A DNA stretch of 48,366 nt from Longimicrobiaceae bacterium (GCA_030146875.1 JASLAX010000098.1:1-48366); one strand, 5' to 3'; shown: positions 8,172-17,995, counted from the first letter of the stretch. Numbers and translations are program-made. The notes: a model not told the origin generated them from the letters alone.

Positions 8172-8866
8172 ACCCCGGCGGCCTGGGAGAGCACGCGGAG
8201 CGGGTTGAACGTCTGCAGCCCCTCGCGCTGCCAGATCTCGCGGAACGGCAGCTCGTTCACCTCGTCCAGGTCGCCGATGGCCTCCGTCATCGGGTGCGGG
8301 TGCAGCGTCAGGCGCCCGGCCTCCTCCTCGCTCTCGGAGAGCAGCCCGGCCATGCGGATCTGGGCCATGAACGACCCCTCGTCGTCGCGCATGAACGACT
8401 GGTGCATCTGCTCCGCCTGCCGCCACCCGTAGGAGGTGATGGTCATCTCGGCGATGGGGCCCTTGTCGTCCCAGGCCTTCATCACCAGGCGGTCGTCGTC
8501 GGCGTCGGGCTCCATCGACATGCCGATGTCCTGCATGTAGTGGGGCAGGTGCCACCGCTCGATGGCGTGCTCGCGCGCCGCCGTGGTGGTGGTCCCCAGC
8601 AGGAACGGATAGAACGCCGAGTGCGGCATGGGCTCGCCGGCCTCCACGCGCGGGGAGACCAGGATCCCCAGGATCAGCTCCTGGTAGGCGCCCACCTCGC
8701 TCTCGGTGAAGTCGAACGCCATCACCGACAGAATCCCCGAGCCGTGGTGCAGCTCCACCGGCTGCAGGTCGCGCGGCAGGATGGCGCGGGCCTGCTCGGT
8801 GGGGAACTCGAAGAAGCCGCCGATCGCGTTGCGGAAGCGGTACAGGGTGTTGCCGTCGTTCGTCAT
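8168..8866 (-). CDS. acetoacetate decarboxylase-like protein
   Basis: The 232-residue product resembles the acetoacetate decarboxylase-like beta-barrel fold: an N-terminal FEFPTEQARAILP segment, then AFDFTESEVGAYQEL matching the family's Y-x-E strand, and a conserved-looking middle (SAFYPFLLG). I could not locate a clear catalytic Lys (in true decarboxylases it forms the Schiff base in an extended strand), so enzymatic activity is uncertain. The gene overlaps the oxoamine synthase gene (8863-8866) and the lipid kinase gene (8168-8171) by ATGA. A keto-acid or keto-lipid binding role in the same pathway is a reasonable inference. Confidence 0.6.
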   Translation of the reverse strand: MTNDGNTLYRFRNAIGGFFEFPTEQARAILPRDLQPVELHHGSGILSVMAFDFTESEVGAYQELILGILVSPRVEAGEPMPHSAFYPFLLGTTTTAAREHAIERWHLPHYMQDIGMSMEPDADDDRLVMKAWDDKGPIAEMTITSYGWRQAEQMHQSFMRDDEGSFMAQIRMAGLLSESEEEAGRLTLHPHPMTEAIGDLDEVNELPFREIWQREGLQTFNPLRVLSQAAGV

Positions 8867-10185
8867 GCCAGGATCCCTTCCTTCCGCAGGACCGTCACCA
8901 GGATGTCGGCCGCGCGGTCGAGCTGGTCGAAGGTGTGGGCCGCCGAGATGGAGACCCGGAAGCGGGAGCGGTGCTTCGCCACTGCGGGGTAGCGCACGGG
9001 CTGCAGGTACAGGCCGGCCTCCTGCATGTGCCGCGCGATCTTGAAGATGCGGCGGTCGTCGCGGATCATCACCGGCAGGATCTGCGATGTCGAGTCGCCC
9101 ACGTCCACCCCCGCCGCGTCGAGCTGGCCGCGGATGTGCGCCACGTTCGTCCAGAGCCGCTGGCGCAGCTCCGGCTCGCGCTCCACGATGTGCAGCGCCT
9201 CCAGCACCCCGGCCGCCACCACCGGCGACAGGGCGCAGGAGAAGAACCGCGAGCGCGAGAAGGCCTCCAGGTAGCGCGACAGGCCGTGCGAGACGGCCAC
9301 GTAGCCGCCCATCCCGCCGAGCGCCTTGGAGAAGGTGCCCAGGTGGATGTCGATCTGGTCCTTGAGGCCGAAGTGCTCCACCACCCCCTGGCCCTTCTCG
9401 CCGTAGATGAAGGAGGAGTGGGCCTCGTCGATCATGATGCGGGCGCCGTAGCGCTTGGAGACCTCGACGATCTCGGGAAGGGCGCAGACGTCGCCGTCCA
9501 TGGAGTACACGCCCTCCACCACCACCAGCACCTTCTTGCCGGCGCACTTCTTCAGCTTCTTCTCCAGGTCGTCGGCCTGGTTGTGCCGGAAGAAGCGCGT
9601 CTCGGCCTTGGAGAGGATGGCCCCGTCCACGCAGCTCGCGTGGGCGTTCTGGTCCATGATCACCACGTCGCCGGCGCGCATCAGCCCCGAGATCAGGCCG
9701 ATGTTGGTGCTGTACCCGCTGGGATAGACCAGCGCCGCCTCGGTGCCCTTGAAGCGCGCGATGGCCCGCTGCAGCTCGTCGTGCACCGCCATGGTCCCGG
9801 AGAGGATCGGCGAGCCGGCCGCGCCCAGGCCGTACCGGTCCAGCGCGCTCTTGGCCGCCTCGATCACCTCGGGGCGGTACGAGAGGCCCAGGTAGTTGTA
9901 CGACGACAGGTTGAGCAGCTCCACGTGCCGCAGCTCCGCCTGCTCCTGCACGTCCACCCGCGGACCGGGCGACGTGTGCATGGGCTGCCCGAACAGGAAG
10001 TAGCCGTGCGGCCGGGCCTGCGAGTACCAGGCGTTGAACGGCTTGATGACCGCAAGCGCGTCGTCGCTTGACGAATAGTAGAAGTTGCTGAAATCATACT
10101 CCACGGCGCTGGCCGTGGACGGGGCGCCGATCGCCTCCGCCCAGGATCCCGGCTCCTCCGCCGTCGTCGCTCTCACACTCTCCAT
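8863..10185 (-). CDS. alpha-oxoamine synthase, serine palmitoyltransferase-like
   Basis: The 440-residue PLP enzyme belongs to the AONS/KBL/ALAS/SPT group, which condenses an amino acid with an acyl thioester with loss of CO2. Seen: LNLSSYNYLG (91-100), H182 in the cofactor-stacking position, EGVYSMDGD (224-232), DEAHS (253-257), and the PLP lysine K287 in GTFSKALGG, closest to the TFSK form of serine palmitoyltransferases. The Arg normally found in the G-S-R motif before the TG/SG turn is replaced by Pro (GSPILSG, 124-130), so the substrate is uncertain. The ATG at 10185 has GGAGAG about 5 nt upstream. It is the first gene of the operon. Serine is the likeliest amino acid, but cysteate, alanine or glycine are possible. 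Confidence 0.85.
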   Translation of the reverse strand: MESVRATTAEEPGSWAEAIGAPSTASAVEYDFSNFYYSSSDDALAVIKPFNAWYSQARPHGYFLFGQPMHTSPGPRVDVQEQAELRHVELLNLSSYNYLGLSYRPEVIEAAKSALDRYGLGAAGSPILSGTMAVHDELQRAIARFKGTEAALVYPSGYSTNIGLISGLMRAGDVVIMDQNAHASCVDGAILSKAETRFFRHNQADDLEKKLKKCAGKKVLVVVEGVYSMDGDVCALPEIVEVSKRYGARIMIDEAHSSFIYGEKGQGVVEHFGLKDQIDIHLGTFSKALGGMGGYVAVSHGLSRYLEAFSRSRFFSCALSPVVAAGVLEALHIVEREPELRQRLWTNVAHIRGQLDAAGVDVGDSTSQILPVMIRDDRRIFKIARHMQEAGLYLQPVRYPAVAKHRSRFRVSISAAHTFDQLDRAADILVTVLRKEGILA

Positions 10186-11056
10186 GAGGTCTCTCCAGGT
10201 GAAGTCCCGCTCCCCCGCCCTCGCCGCCGACGCGGTCCCCCCGGGGACCGCGTCCGGCTTCGCCCGCCGCGTGAAGGCCCTGCGCAGCATGGCCTTCTTC
10301 GCCGTGGCGTTCCTCTGGCTCATGGTGGGCGTGGGGCTGGGCGTGCGGCTGCTCGTCTGGCCGCTGATCGCGCTGCGCCCCTCGCGACGCGAGGCCGTGC
10401 TGGGCGCGTGGATCCGGTTCCACGCGCGCACCTTCCTGAACCTCGCCCGCGTGCTCGCCGGCGTCCGCTTCGCCGTCCGGGGCCGGATCGCTCCGGGGCC
10501 CTGCGTGATGGTGATGAACCACCAGTCCGTCTACGACATCCCGCTCCTGCACGCCGTGTCGCCCGGTCCATACCCCAGGATTCCCTCCCGGGATCGCTAC
10601 TTCCGCTGGATCCCCGGGGTGTCGCCCATGCTGCGGGCCGCGCAGTACCCCAAGGTGGAGCAGCGGCGGGACAGCGCCAACACCGACCTGGCGGGGATCG
10701 CCGCCTGCGCCGAGCTGATGGCGGCCGGCAAGACGGCCATGGCCATCTTTCCCGAGGGGCACCGCACCCGCGACGGCGAGATCGGCCCCTTCATGGTCCG
10801 CGGGCTGCGCGCCATGCTGGAGCGCGCGCCGGGGATCCCCGTGTACCTGATCGTCGCCGACGGGATGGAGGCCTCCCGCACCTTCGCCGAGACGGCCGTG
10901 AACATGGCCGGCTCCCGCATCCACGCCCGCATCCTTCCCCCGGTCCCCGCCCCTTCCGACCCCGCGCGGGTCGAGGCCTTCATCGCGGGGCTGCGCGAGC
11001 GGATGGTGCAGACGCTGGCGGAGATGCGCGCGGAGGGCTATCCCGTTGACGCCTGA
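10184..11056 (+). CDS. PlsC-type lysophospholipid acyltransferase
   Basis: The 290-residue membrane acyltransferase has an N-terminal hydrophobic segment (MAFFAVAFLWLMVGVGLG) and the HX4D catalytic motif as NHQSVYD (H113, D118). It also has the acceptor-phosphate motif FPEGHRTRDG (from F189). Family members acylate 1-acyl-glycerol-3-phosphate to phosphatidic acid, though several transfer to other lipids. Start codon is uncertain: ATG 10184 is supported by G/C-ending codons from there onward, but GTG 10271 and ATG 10289 would leave room for a divergent promoter. It is the first gene of a three-gene overlapping operon divergent from the oxoamine synthase operon. Confidence 0.88.
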   Translation: MRSLQVKSRSPALAADAVPPGTASGFARRVKALRSMAFFAVAFLWLMVGVGLGVRLLVWPLIALRPSRREAVLGAWIRFHARTFLNLARVLAGVRFAVRGRIAPGPCVMVMNHQSVYDIPLLHAVSPGPYPRIPSRDRYFRWIPGVSPMLRAAQYPKVEQRRDSANTDLAGIAACAELMAAGKTAMAIFPEGHRTRDGEIGPFMVRGLRAMLERAPGIPVYLIVADGMEASRTFAETAVNMAGSRIHARILPPVPAPSDPARVEAFIAGLRERMVQTLAEMRAEGYPVDA

Positions 11057-12050
11057 GGCCGCCGCCGCGCTCGCCGCCGACCCCGCGCTCCGGGCCCCGC
11101 TCGCCGGGGGGATCGCCGACGCCCCCGACCCCGACACCGCCCGCCTGGCCGCGTTCCTGGCCGAGTGCTTCGGGCCCGGGGCCGCCGCGGTGGTGCACTA
11201 CGGCTCCCACGTCACCGCCCGCGAGCACCGCCCGGGGAGCGCCCGCGACTACTTCGTGGTCGTGGACGACTACGCGGCGGCGTACGCGGCCCTCGCGGCG
11301 GCGGTGGAGACGGGGCTGAGCCCCGGGAAGGCGGCGTCGCTCGCGCGCGTCCTGCCCCCCAACGTGGTCTCCGTCGTTCATCCCGGCGGCGTGCTGCACG
11401 CCAAGGTGGCGGTGCTCTCCCGCGCCGACTTCCGCCGCGCCTGCTCGCCAGCGGCCCCGGACCACTTCGTGCTGGGGCGCCTCTTCCAGCAGGTGCAGCT
11501 CGTCTGGTGGCGCGACGCCGCTGCGCGGGGCGAGGCGCTGGACCTGCTGCTGGCGGTGCGGGCGCTCACCTTCGCGTGGGGGCGGCCCCGCCTGCCGGCG
11601 CGCTTCGACGCCGAGGGCTACTGCCGCGCCCTGCTGGACACGTCGTACGCCGGCGAGATCCGCCCGGAGAAGGCGGACCGCACCGCGGAGCTGCTGGCCC
11701 AGCAGGCGCCGGTGCTGGTCCCCGTCTACCGGGCGCTGCTGGAGGCGCTGGCCGACCGAGGCGTGCTGGCCCGCGACGGCGGCGGCTTCCGCGACACCTC
11801 CCCGCCGGGCTCCGCCGCCCGGGCCCTCTCGCACCTGTACTTCGCCCGCAGCAAGGCGCGCGCGACGGCGCGCTGGGGGAAGTACGTGGCGCTGTACGAC
11901 GACTGGCTCGACTACATCGTGCGGAAGGTCGAGCGCCGCAGCGGGCAGAAGGTGGAGCTCACCGAGCGCGAGCGCCGCTGGCCCCTCCTCTTCCTCTGGC
12001 CCCGGGCGATCCGCTTCCTGCGCGACCGCCCCCAAAGACGCCTGCCATGA
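11046..12050 (+). CDS. Tam41/Mmp37-like nucleotidyltransferase, candidate CDP-lipid synthase
   Basis: This 334-residue protein begins at TTG 11046, 11 bp inside the acyltransferase gene. I see a nucleotidyltransferase-like start, HYGS (51-54), then RDYFVVVDD (D68, D74, D75) as candidate metal-binding acidic residues. HAKVAVL (K120) is followed about 20 residues later by GRLFQQVQLVW (144 on). This order matches eukaryotic Tam41 (YGSG, D-x-FVVDD, K-x-GV, GRLxKPV), the mitochondrial CDP-diacylglycerol synthase. Its place between an acyltransferase and a CDP-alcohol phosphatidyltransferase fits a role in making the CDP-activated lipid. The match is by eye and not proven. Confidence 0.65.
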   Translation: MTPEAAAALAADPALRAPLAGGIADAPDPDTARLAAFLAECFGPGAAAVVHYGSHVTAREHRPGSARDYFVVVDDYAAAYAALAAAVETGLSPGKAASLARVLPPNVVSVVHPGGVLHAKVAVLSRADFRRACSPAAPDHFVLGRLFQQVQLVWWRDAAARGEALDLLLAVRALTFAWGRPRLPARFDAEGYCRALLDTSYAGEIRPEKADRTAELLAQQAPVLVPVYRALLEALADRGVLARDGGGFRDTSPPGSAARALSHLYFARSKARATARWGKYVALYDDWLDYIVRKVERRSGQKVELTERERRWPLLFLWPRAIRFLRDRPQRRLP

Positions 12051-12790
12051 CCCGTATCGACGCGGCGGCCCTGATCCTGGCCGCCCTGCTGCTCCTGTCC
12101 ATGCCCGCCTTCGCCCTGGCGCGCCGCGGCAAGCCGCTGGACCCCGAGGTGGCCCGCCGCGGGAGCACCGTGCTGCTGGGCTTCTGGGTGCGCGACTGGC
12201 TGATGTGGGTCATCGGCCCCGCCGAGCGGGCGGCCGTGCGCGCCGGGCTCTCGCCCGACCTGTTCAACTACCTGGGCGCGGCGTTCGGGGCGGCCGCCGG
12301 CTTCGCCTTCGCCGAGCGCGAGCTCTCCCTGGGCGGGTGGCTGGTGATCCTGGGCGGCGTGGCCGACATCTTCGACGGCCGGATCGCGCGCGCCCGCGGG
12401 ATCGCCTCGCCCTACGGAGCCTTCCTGGACTCCACCCTGGACCGCTTCGCCGAGACCTTCGCCTTCGCCGGGGTCGCGCTGGTCTTCGTCGGGCGGCCGC
12501 GGGCGCTGCTGGCGGTGGTCCTGGCGCTGGGCGGCTCGCTGCTGGTGAGCTACACCCGCGCGCGCGGCGAGGCGCTGGGGGTGCACGGCGCCGGCGGCGT
12601 GATGCAGCGCGCGGAGCGCCTGGTGCTGCTGGCCCTGGGCGGAATCCTGGACTCGGCCGTCACCTCCCGCGCCGGCCTGGCCCCCGGCACCCTGCTGGCG
12701 GGTGTCTGCGCGCTGATCGCCGTGGGCTCGCTGGGCACCGCCGCCTACCGCACCGCCTTCATCGCCCGCGCCCTGCGCCGCGCCGGCTAG
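12047..12790 (+). CDS. CDP-alcohol phosphatidyltransferase family protein
   Basis: The 247-residue membrane enzyme carries the full family signature from D107: D-x2-DG-x2-AR-x8-G-x3-D-x3-D (D107, D110, G111, A114, R115, G124, D128, D132). These aspartates bind the metals and CDP. Hydrophobic helices precede and follow it. The family exchanges CMP on a CDP-lipid for an alcohol such as glycerol-3-phosphate, inositol, serine, or an inositol phosphate. The ATG overlaps the TGA of the Tam41-like gene by 4 bp, so the two are translationally coupled. The accepted alcohol cannot be read from the sequence. It is the last gene of the plus-strand lipid operon. Confidence 0.93.
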   Translation: MTRIDAAALILAALLLLSMPAFALARRGKPLDPEVARRGSTVLLGFWVRDWLMWVIGPAERAAVRAGLSPDLFNYLGAAFGAAAGFAFAERELSLGGWLVILGGVADIFDGRIARARGIASPYGAFLDSTLDRFAETFAFAGVALVFVGRPRALLAVVLALGGSLLVSYTRARGEALGVHGAGGVMQRAERLVLLALGGILDSAVTSRAGLAPGTLLAGVCALIAVGSLGTAAYRTAFIARALRRAG

Positions 12791-12927
12791 CGCCGCGGTC
12801 CCGCCCGCCGCACGCACGGATCCGCGCCCGTGGGCGGGTGTGGCCGGCGCTGGAGGGGAGGGACGGGAAGGGCGGGGCTCGTTACGCGGGGCGGGTCTCG
12901 CCGTGTAGGTTCCGTGACGGCTCCACC

Positions 12928-15018
<2,091 letters not shown>

Positions 15019-15422
15019 GAGGGGGCGAGATCGTCGGTTCGGTTCGCGGCGGGCCGGGCCTGCGCCGCCGTTCGTTCGGAAGCCGTTAAAGGAAGCGCCT
15101 CCGCCGCTTGGGGACAAGGGCGGAGGCGGGAACGGACCGCGTTGGAAGGTTTGTGTCAGGACTGGTGGTGCATCCGCGCGTGGACGACGTCGAGATCATC
15201 CCTCCCGCGGCTGGCGTCGCGCGTCGCGGCCGACGCCTGGGGGACGCGGAGTACGCGGAGTCCACGGAGTTCGCGGTAACCACCCCGCCGACGTAGTGGC
15301 ATGCAGGTGCCAGGTCTCGCCGCCGGCTCGTCGGCAGATTACTTGCATGAATGCCCATAACGACCAGCCCGAATGGGGCAATCCGCTCGCGGACGGGCTC
15401 GTCCTCATCCGGAGGAGCTACC
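15019..15422. other. 404-bp intergenic region upstream of the M3 peptidase and RiPP precursor
   Basis: No gene is supported here. It contains an inverted repeat CCTCCGCC/GGCGGAGG at about 15099-15128, and three short tandem GCGGAGT-like units (about 15241-15272). It must hold the divergent promoters of the peptidase and of the RiPP precursor, but no promoter can be named with confidence. Confidence 0.4.
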
Positions 15423-15637
15423 ATGCAGACGAAGACGCCGAAGAAGATGATGCTCAAGCTGGACGCGCTCAGGGTGGAATCGATGGTCATCCCCCCTCCG
15501 CTCCCATCCGCGCGGTCACGACGTCGGCGACGTGCCCGACGGTGTGCGACACCGCCGAGGAGTGCAGCAACGACTACTGCGTCGACCGCTACTCGGATTA
15601 TCGCGGGTTCTGTCCAACGGACGGGTTGAACTGTTAG
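15423..15637 (+). pseudogene. RiPP (lanthipeptide-like) precursor with a -1 frame break
   Basis: A strong ribosome binding site (GGAGGAG) precedes ATG 15423, which opens a leader: MQTKTPKKMM then LKLDALRVES. This LxLDxLxVES leader is the type seen on pinensin-like class I lanthipeptide precursors of Bacteroidetes and Longimicrobium. The expected Thr/Ser/Cys-rich core (TTSATCPTVCD, then six further Cys-bearing steps, ending GLNC at TAG 15635-15637) lies in the -1 frame. The switch falls at a run of six C at 15491-15496 followed by T. In the leader frame, translation instead runs into an Arg-rich tail. Either one base was lost, or a programmed -1 shift occurs on CCCCCCT. No modification enzyme lies nearby. 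Confidence 0.65.
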
Positions 15638-15654
15638 CTCGGTTGGCCGGCCGG

Positions 15655-15960
15655 TCATCCCCCTCGCTCCGGTAGCGGAGGGGTTGGCGCCCTTTGCGGC
15701 GGCGGTTGCTCAGGATCGCTCGGGCACGCGCGGTGAAAGCCCGGCGGGACGGCAACCGCCGCGGATCCGAAGCGGAGGGCGGCGACGACGTCCTCCGGCT
15801 CCAGGTCCGGCATCTCGGAAAGGATCTCCGCGGGAGTGAGCCCAGAGGGCAGGAGGTCGAGGACGTCGCTCACGCGGATCCGCATGCCGCGGATGCACGG
15901 GCGGCCGCCGCAGCGCTCGGGATCGACGCTGATGCGTTCCGCTCCACTTCCGTACCCCAT
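15655..15960 (-). CDS. DUF433 (VapB-like antitoxin family) protein
   Basis: The 101-residue product has a complete DUF433 core: ISVDPERCGGRPCIRGMRI at the N-terminus, then a predicted winged-helix part with LTPAEILSEMPDLEPEDV. DUF433 proteins are usually antitoxins paired with a DUF5615 PIN-like toxin. No such toxin follows, and the C-terminal 30 residues are Pro/Arg-rich and run through a hairpin repeat at about 15658-15683, so the gene end may be eroded. The ATG at 15960 sits 5 bp from the stop of the SRAP pseudogene. Likely an orphan antitoxin-like DNA-binding protein. Confidence 0.75.
   Translation of the reverse strand: MGYGSGAERISVDPERCGGRPCIRGMRIRVSDVLDLLPSGLTPAEILSEMPDLEPEDVVAALRFGSAAVAVPPGFHRACPSDPEQPPPQRAPTPPLPERGG
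15658..15683. repeat. hairpin repeat CCCCCTCGCT/AGCGGAGGGG
   Basis: An inverted repeat (CCCCTCGCT, loop, AGCGGAGGGG) overlaps the 3' end of the DUF433 gene. It resembles the CCTCTCCC/GGGAGAGG hairpins at 5717 and 40303 and may be another member of the dispersed hairpin family, or the terminator of the minus-strand gene. Confidence 0.4.
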
Positions 15961-15965
15961 TCCGC

Positions 15966-16642
15966 TCACGCCGGCAGCGCCTCCGCGACGAGCAGGGCCG
16001 CGTTGTCGGACGACGGCGAGTTTACGCGGGTGAAGACGGGGTGGGCGGCCAGGAAGTCCTCCGGGCAGGGGCGGAGGAGGGCGGAGACCGCGCCCTCTCC
16101 CGCTCCGGGGTCCAGCCACGCGTCGCGCGCGTCGGGCGGCACCACGACGGGCATGCGGTCGTGCCGGGGCGTCATGAACACGTTCGCGGCGACGGTCAAC
16201 AGGGTGAAGGTGCGCACCGGCTCGGCATCGGCCGGGTGCCACCGCTCCCAGAGGCCGGCGAGGGTGGCGACGCCGCCGCCGGCCGGGTGGATCCAGTACG
16301 GCACCTTCCCGTCCCCCGTCCTCCTCCACTCGAAGAAGCCGCCCACCGGCACCAGGCAGCGCCGCTTGCGGAACGCAGTGCGGAAGGCGGGCTTCTCGGC
16401 CACCGTCTCGGCGCGCGCGTTGACCATCCGGTTGCCGATGGACGGGTCGTTGGCCCACGAGGGGATCAGCCCCCAGCGCACCATCTCCAGCCGCTGCGCC
16501 CCCTCCTGCCGCACCAGGCCGGGGGCGTGCTGCGTGAGGCTACGTCGAAGCGCTCCCGCGGCAGGGGCTCGCCGTTCCAGGCGGCGCCGAGCGCGTCCGC
16601 CAGGTCTGCGGCGCGGAAGGGGACTCCGAAGCGGCCGCACAG
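15966..16642 (-). pseudogene. SRAP-domain (YedK/HMCES-like) gene, frameshifted
   Basis: SRAP proteins covalently trap abasic sites in single-stranded DNA through Cys2. The downstream frame (to stop 15966) holds TQHAPGLVRQ, VRWGLIPSWA, NARAET, GFFEW (catalytic Glu) and TPRHDRMPV (catalytic His). The N-terminal CGRFGVPF segment lies in another frame, beginning at 16639. The frames join near 16533-16541, exactly where the family's VAPTQ motif should be: one frame gives FDVA and the other gives TQHA, so one base is missing. The codon before the catalytic Cys is CTG rather than ATG, with GAGGAG upstream. The gene is therefore probably inactive, unless the base loss is a sequencing error. Confidence 0.75.
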
Positions 16643-16654
16643 GGGGCCCGCTCC

Positions 16655-17995
16655 TCAGCGCCGGGGGAGGAGCGCCGTGGGCGTGGACTCCTCCACGTGG
16701 ATGATCACGTCGTACAGCGACGGCAGGCGCAGGTCGAAGGTGTACGCGCCCGGCACCGCGTTGCCCACATAACGGGCGCCGATGTGGCGCACCCGGAGCG
16801 GACCGTCCAGCCACCGCGCCGACGCGGGAGCGGAGGCCACCTTGCGCAGGTCCAGGGCGAAGAGGGAGTGGCCCAGGCGGTGGAACTCGGACTCGTAGCT
16901 CCCCTCGGTGGGCGGCACCACCGATACCACCGGCTGGTTGCCCACGAACGGTAGGGCGTTGATGTACCCCGCGTAGAAGGTGAAGCCGAAGACCACCATG
17001 TCGCCGCCGAAGCGGGCGCGCAGGTGCTCGCCCATCTGCCCGGGGTAGTTGGCGACGTGCCCGTTGTGGGCCCACACCACGATCCTGGCCTCGGGCCCCA
17101 GGTGGTCCGCGAGCCAGGCCACGTTCGCCGCCATGTAGCGGTCGCGGGCGCGCGGGTCCAGCCCTCGCCACACGTCCTCCACCTGCGCGACCACGTCGGC
17201 CAGGTGCACGGCCTCGCGCCAGTCGCTCTCCGCCGTGGGCCCGGTGAACAGGTCGCGGCGCGACTCCAGCAGCGCCTTCACCCCCACCAGGCGGGCGCGG
17301 CACCCGTCCTGGTACTCGAGCGAGGCGTCGGCGTAGTTGCGGGTCATCCCGCCGCCCACGCTCTCCTGGTAGGCCTGCAGGCACCCGTACTCTCCGTTCA
17401 CCCGGGTCCCCAGCGCGTGGTCGCGCAGGGCGACGGTGGCCACCACCTCGGCCATGGCCGCGCGCGCGCCCTGCACGTCCATCCCGTGGAACGTCACCAC
17501 CCGGGCGCCGGGCGCCTGCCGCTGCGCGCGCATCCAGCGCAGCATGTCCAGCACCTCGTGGGAGTTCCAGGGCCAGTAGCCCAGGTCCGCCAGGAGCTGC
17601 TCGGGCACCCCGTTCCCGGTGCGGATCCACCCGTCGATGGCGGCCGACTCCGCCACCCCCGCCTCCATCACGAAGGTGTTGAAGCCCATCTCCTTCACCA
17701 GGAACTCCAGCATGCGGTGCTTCATGCGGAAGAACTCGGCGGTGCCGTGCGTGGCCTCGCCCAGCGAGACGATGCGCGCGTCCCCGATGGTGGCCTTCAG
17801 CGGCATCAGGTCGTCGTAGGGGCCACCCGGACGCTCGGTGGCGATGGGGACGACGTTCTCCCGGAGCCAGGAGAGGTCCCGGCCCTGGGGCGTCTCGCCC
17901 ACCGGCGGCGGGGTGAAGGGCTCGCCGCGGTCGCTTCCGCACGCGGCCAGGAGCAGCGCGGCGGCGGGGGCCAGGAGGGAGCGGAGACGCGTCAC
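16655..17995 (-). CDS. erythromycin esterase-family lipoprotein
   Basis: The 446-residue product starts at GTG 17995 (GGAG about 8 nt upstream). It has a lipoprotein signal ending in LLLAAC and a mature domain of the erythromycin esterase superfamily. Seen are SLGEATHGTAEFF with the family's conserved His, NTFVMEAG with the conserved Glu, and VVWAHNGHVA with a further conserved His. Some family members hydrolyse the macrolide lactone, but many in soil and Gemmatimonadota-like genomes have unknown ester or lactone substrates. Surface anchoring suggests extracytoplasmic action. Macrolide resistance is possible but should not be assumed. Confidence 0.85.
   Translation of the reverse strand: MTRLRSLLAPAAALLLAACGSDRGEPFTPPPVGETPQGRDLSWLRENVVPIATERPGGPYDDLMPLKATIGDARIVSLGEATHGTAEFFRMKHRMLEFLVKEMGFNTFVMEAGVAESAAIDGWIRTGNGVPEQLLADLGYWPWNSHEVLDMLRWMRAQRQAPGARVVTFHGMDVQGARAAMAEVVATVALRDHALGTRVNGEYGCLQAYQESVGGGMTRNYADASLEYQDGCRARLVGVKALLESRRDLFTGPTAESDWREAVHLADVVAQVEDVWRGLDPRARDRYMAANVAWLADHLGPEARIVVWAHNGHVANYPGQMGEHLRARFGGDMVVFGFTFYAGYINALPFVGNQPVVSVVPPTEGSYESEFHRLGHSLFALDLRKVASAPASARWLDGPLRVRHIGARYVGNAVPGAYTFDLRLPSLYDVIIHVEESTPTALLPRR

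Noticed and set aside
6064..12790. Interpretation as an ordinary phosphatidylglycerol or cardiolipin synthesis operon
   Set aside because: The presence of an alpha-oxoamine synthase and a DAGK/LCB kinase coupled in the divergent arm, and a Tam41-like rather than CdsA protein, is not explained by that. It remains the main alternative for the plus arm alone.
16381..16642. Reading the SRAP region as an intact gene with an internal start
   Set aside because: An internal start would remove the catalytic Cys2 and the first third of the fold, which is present but out of frame.
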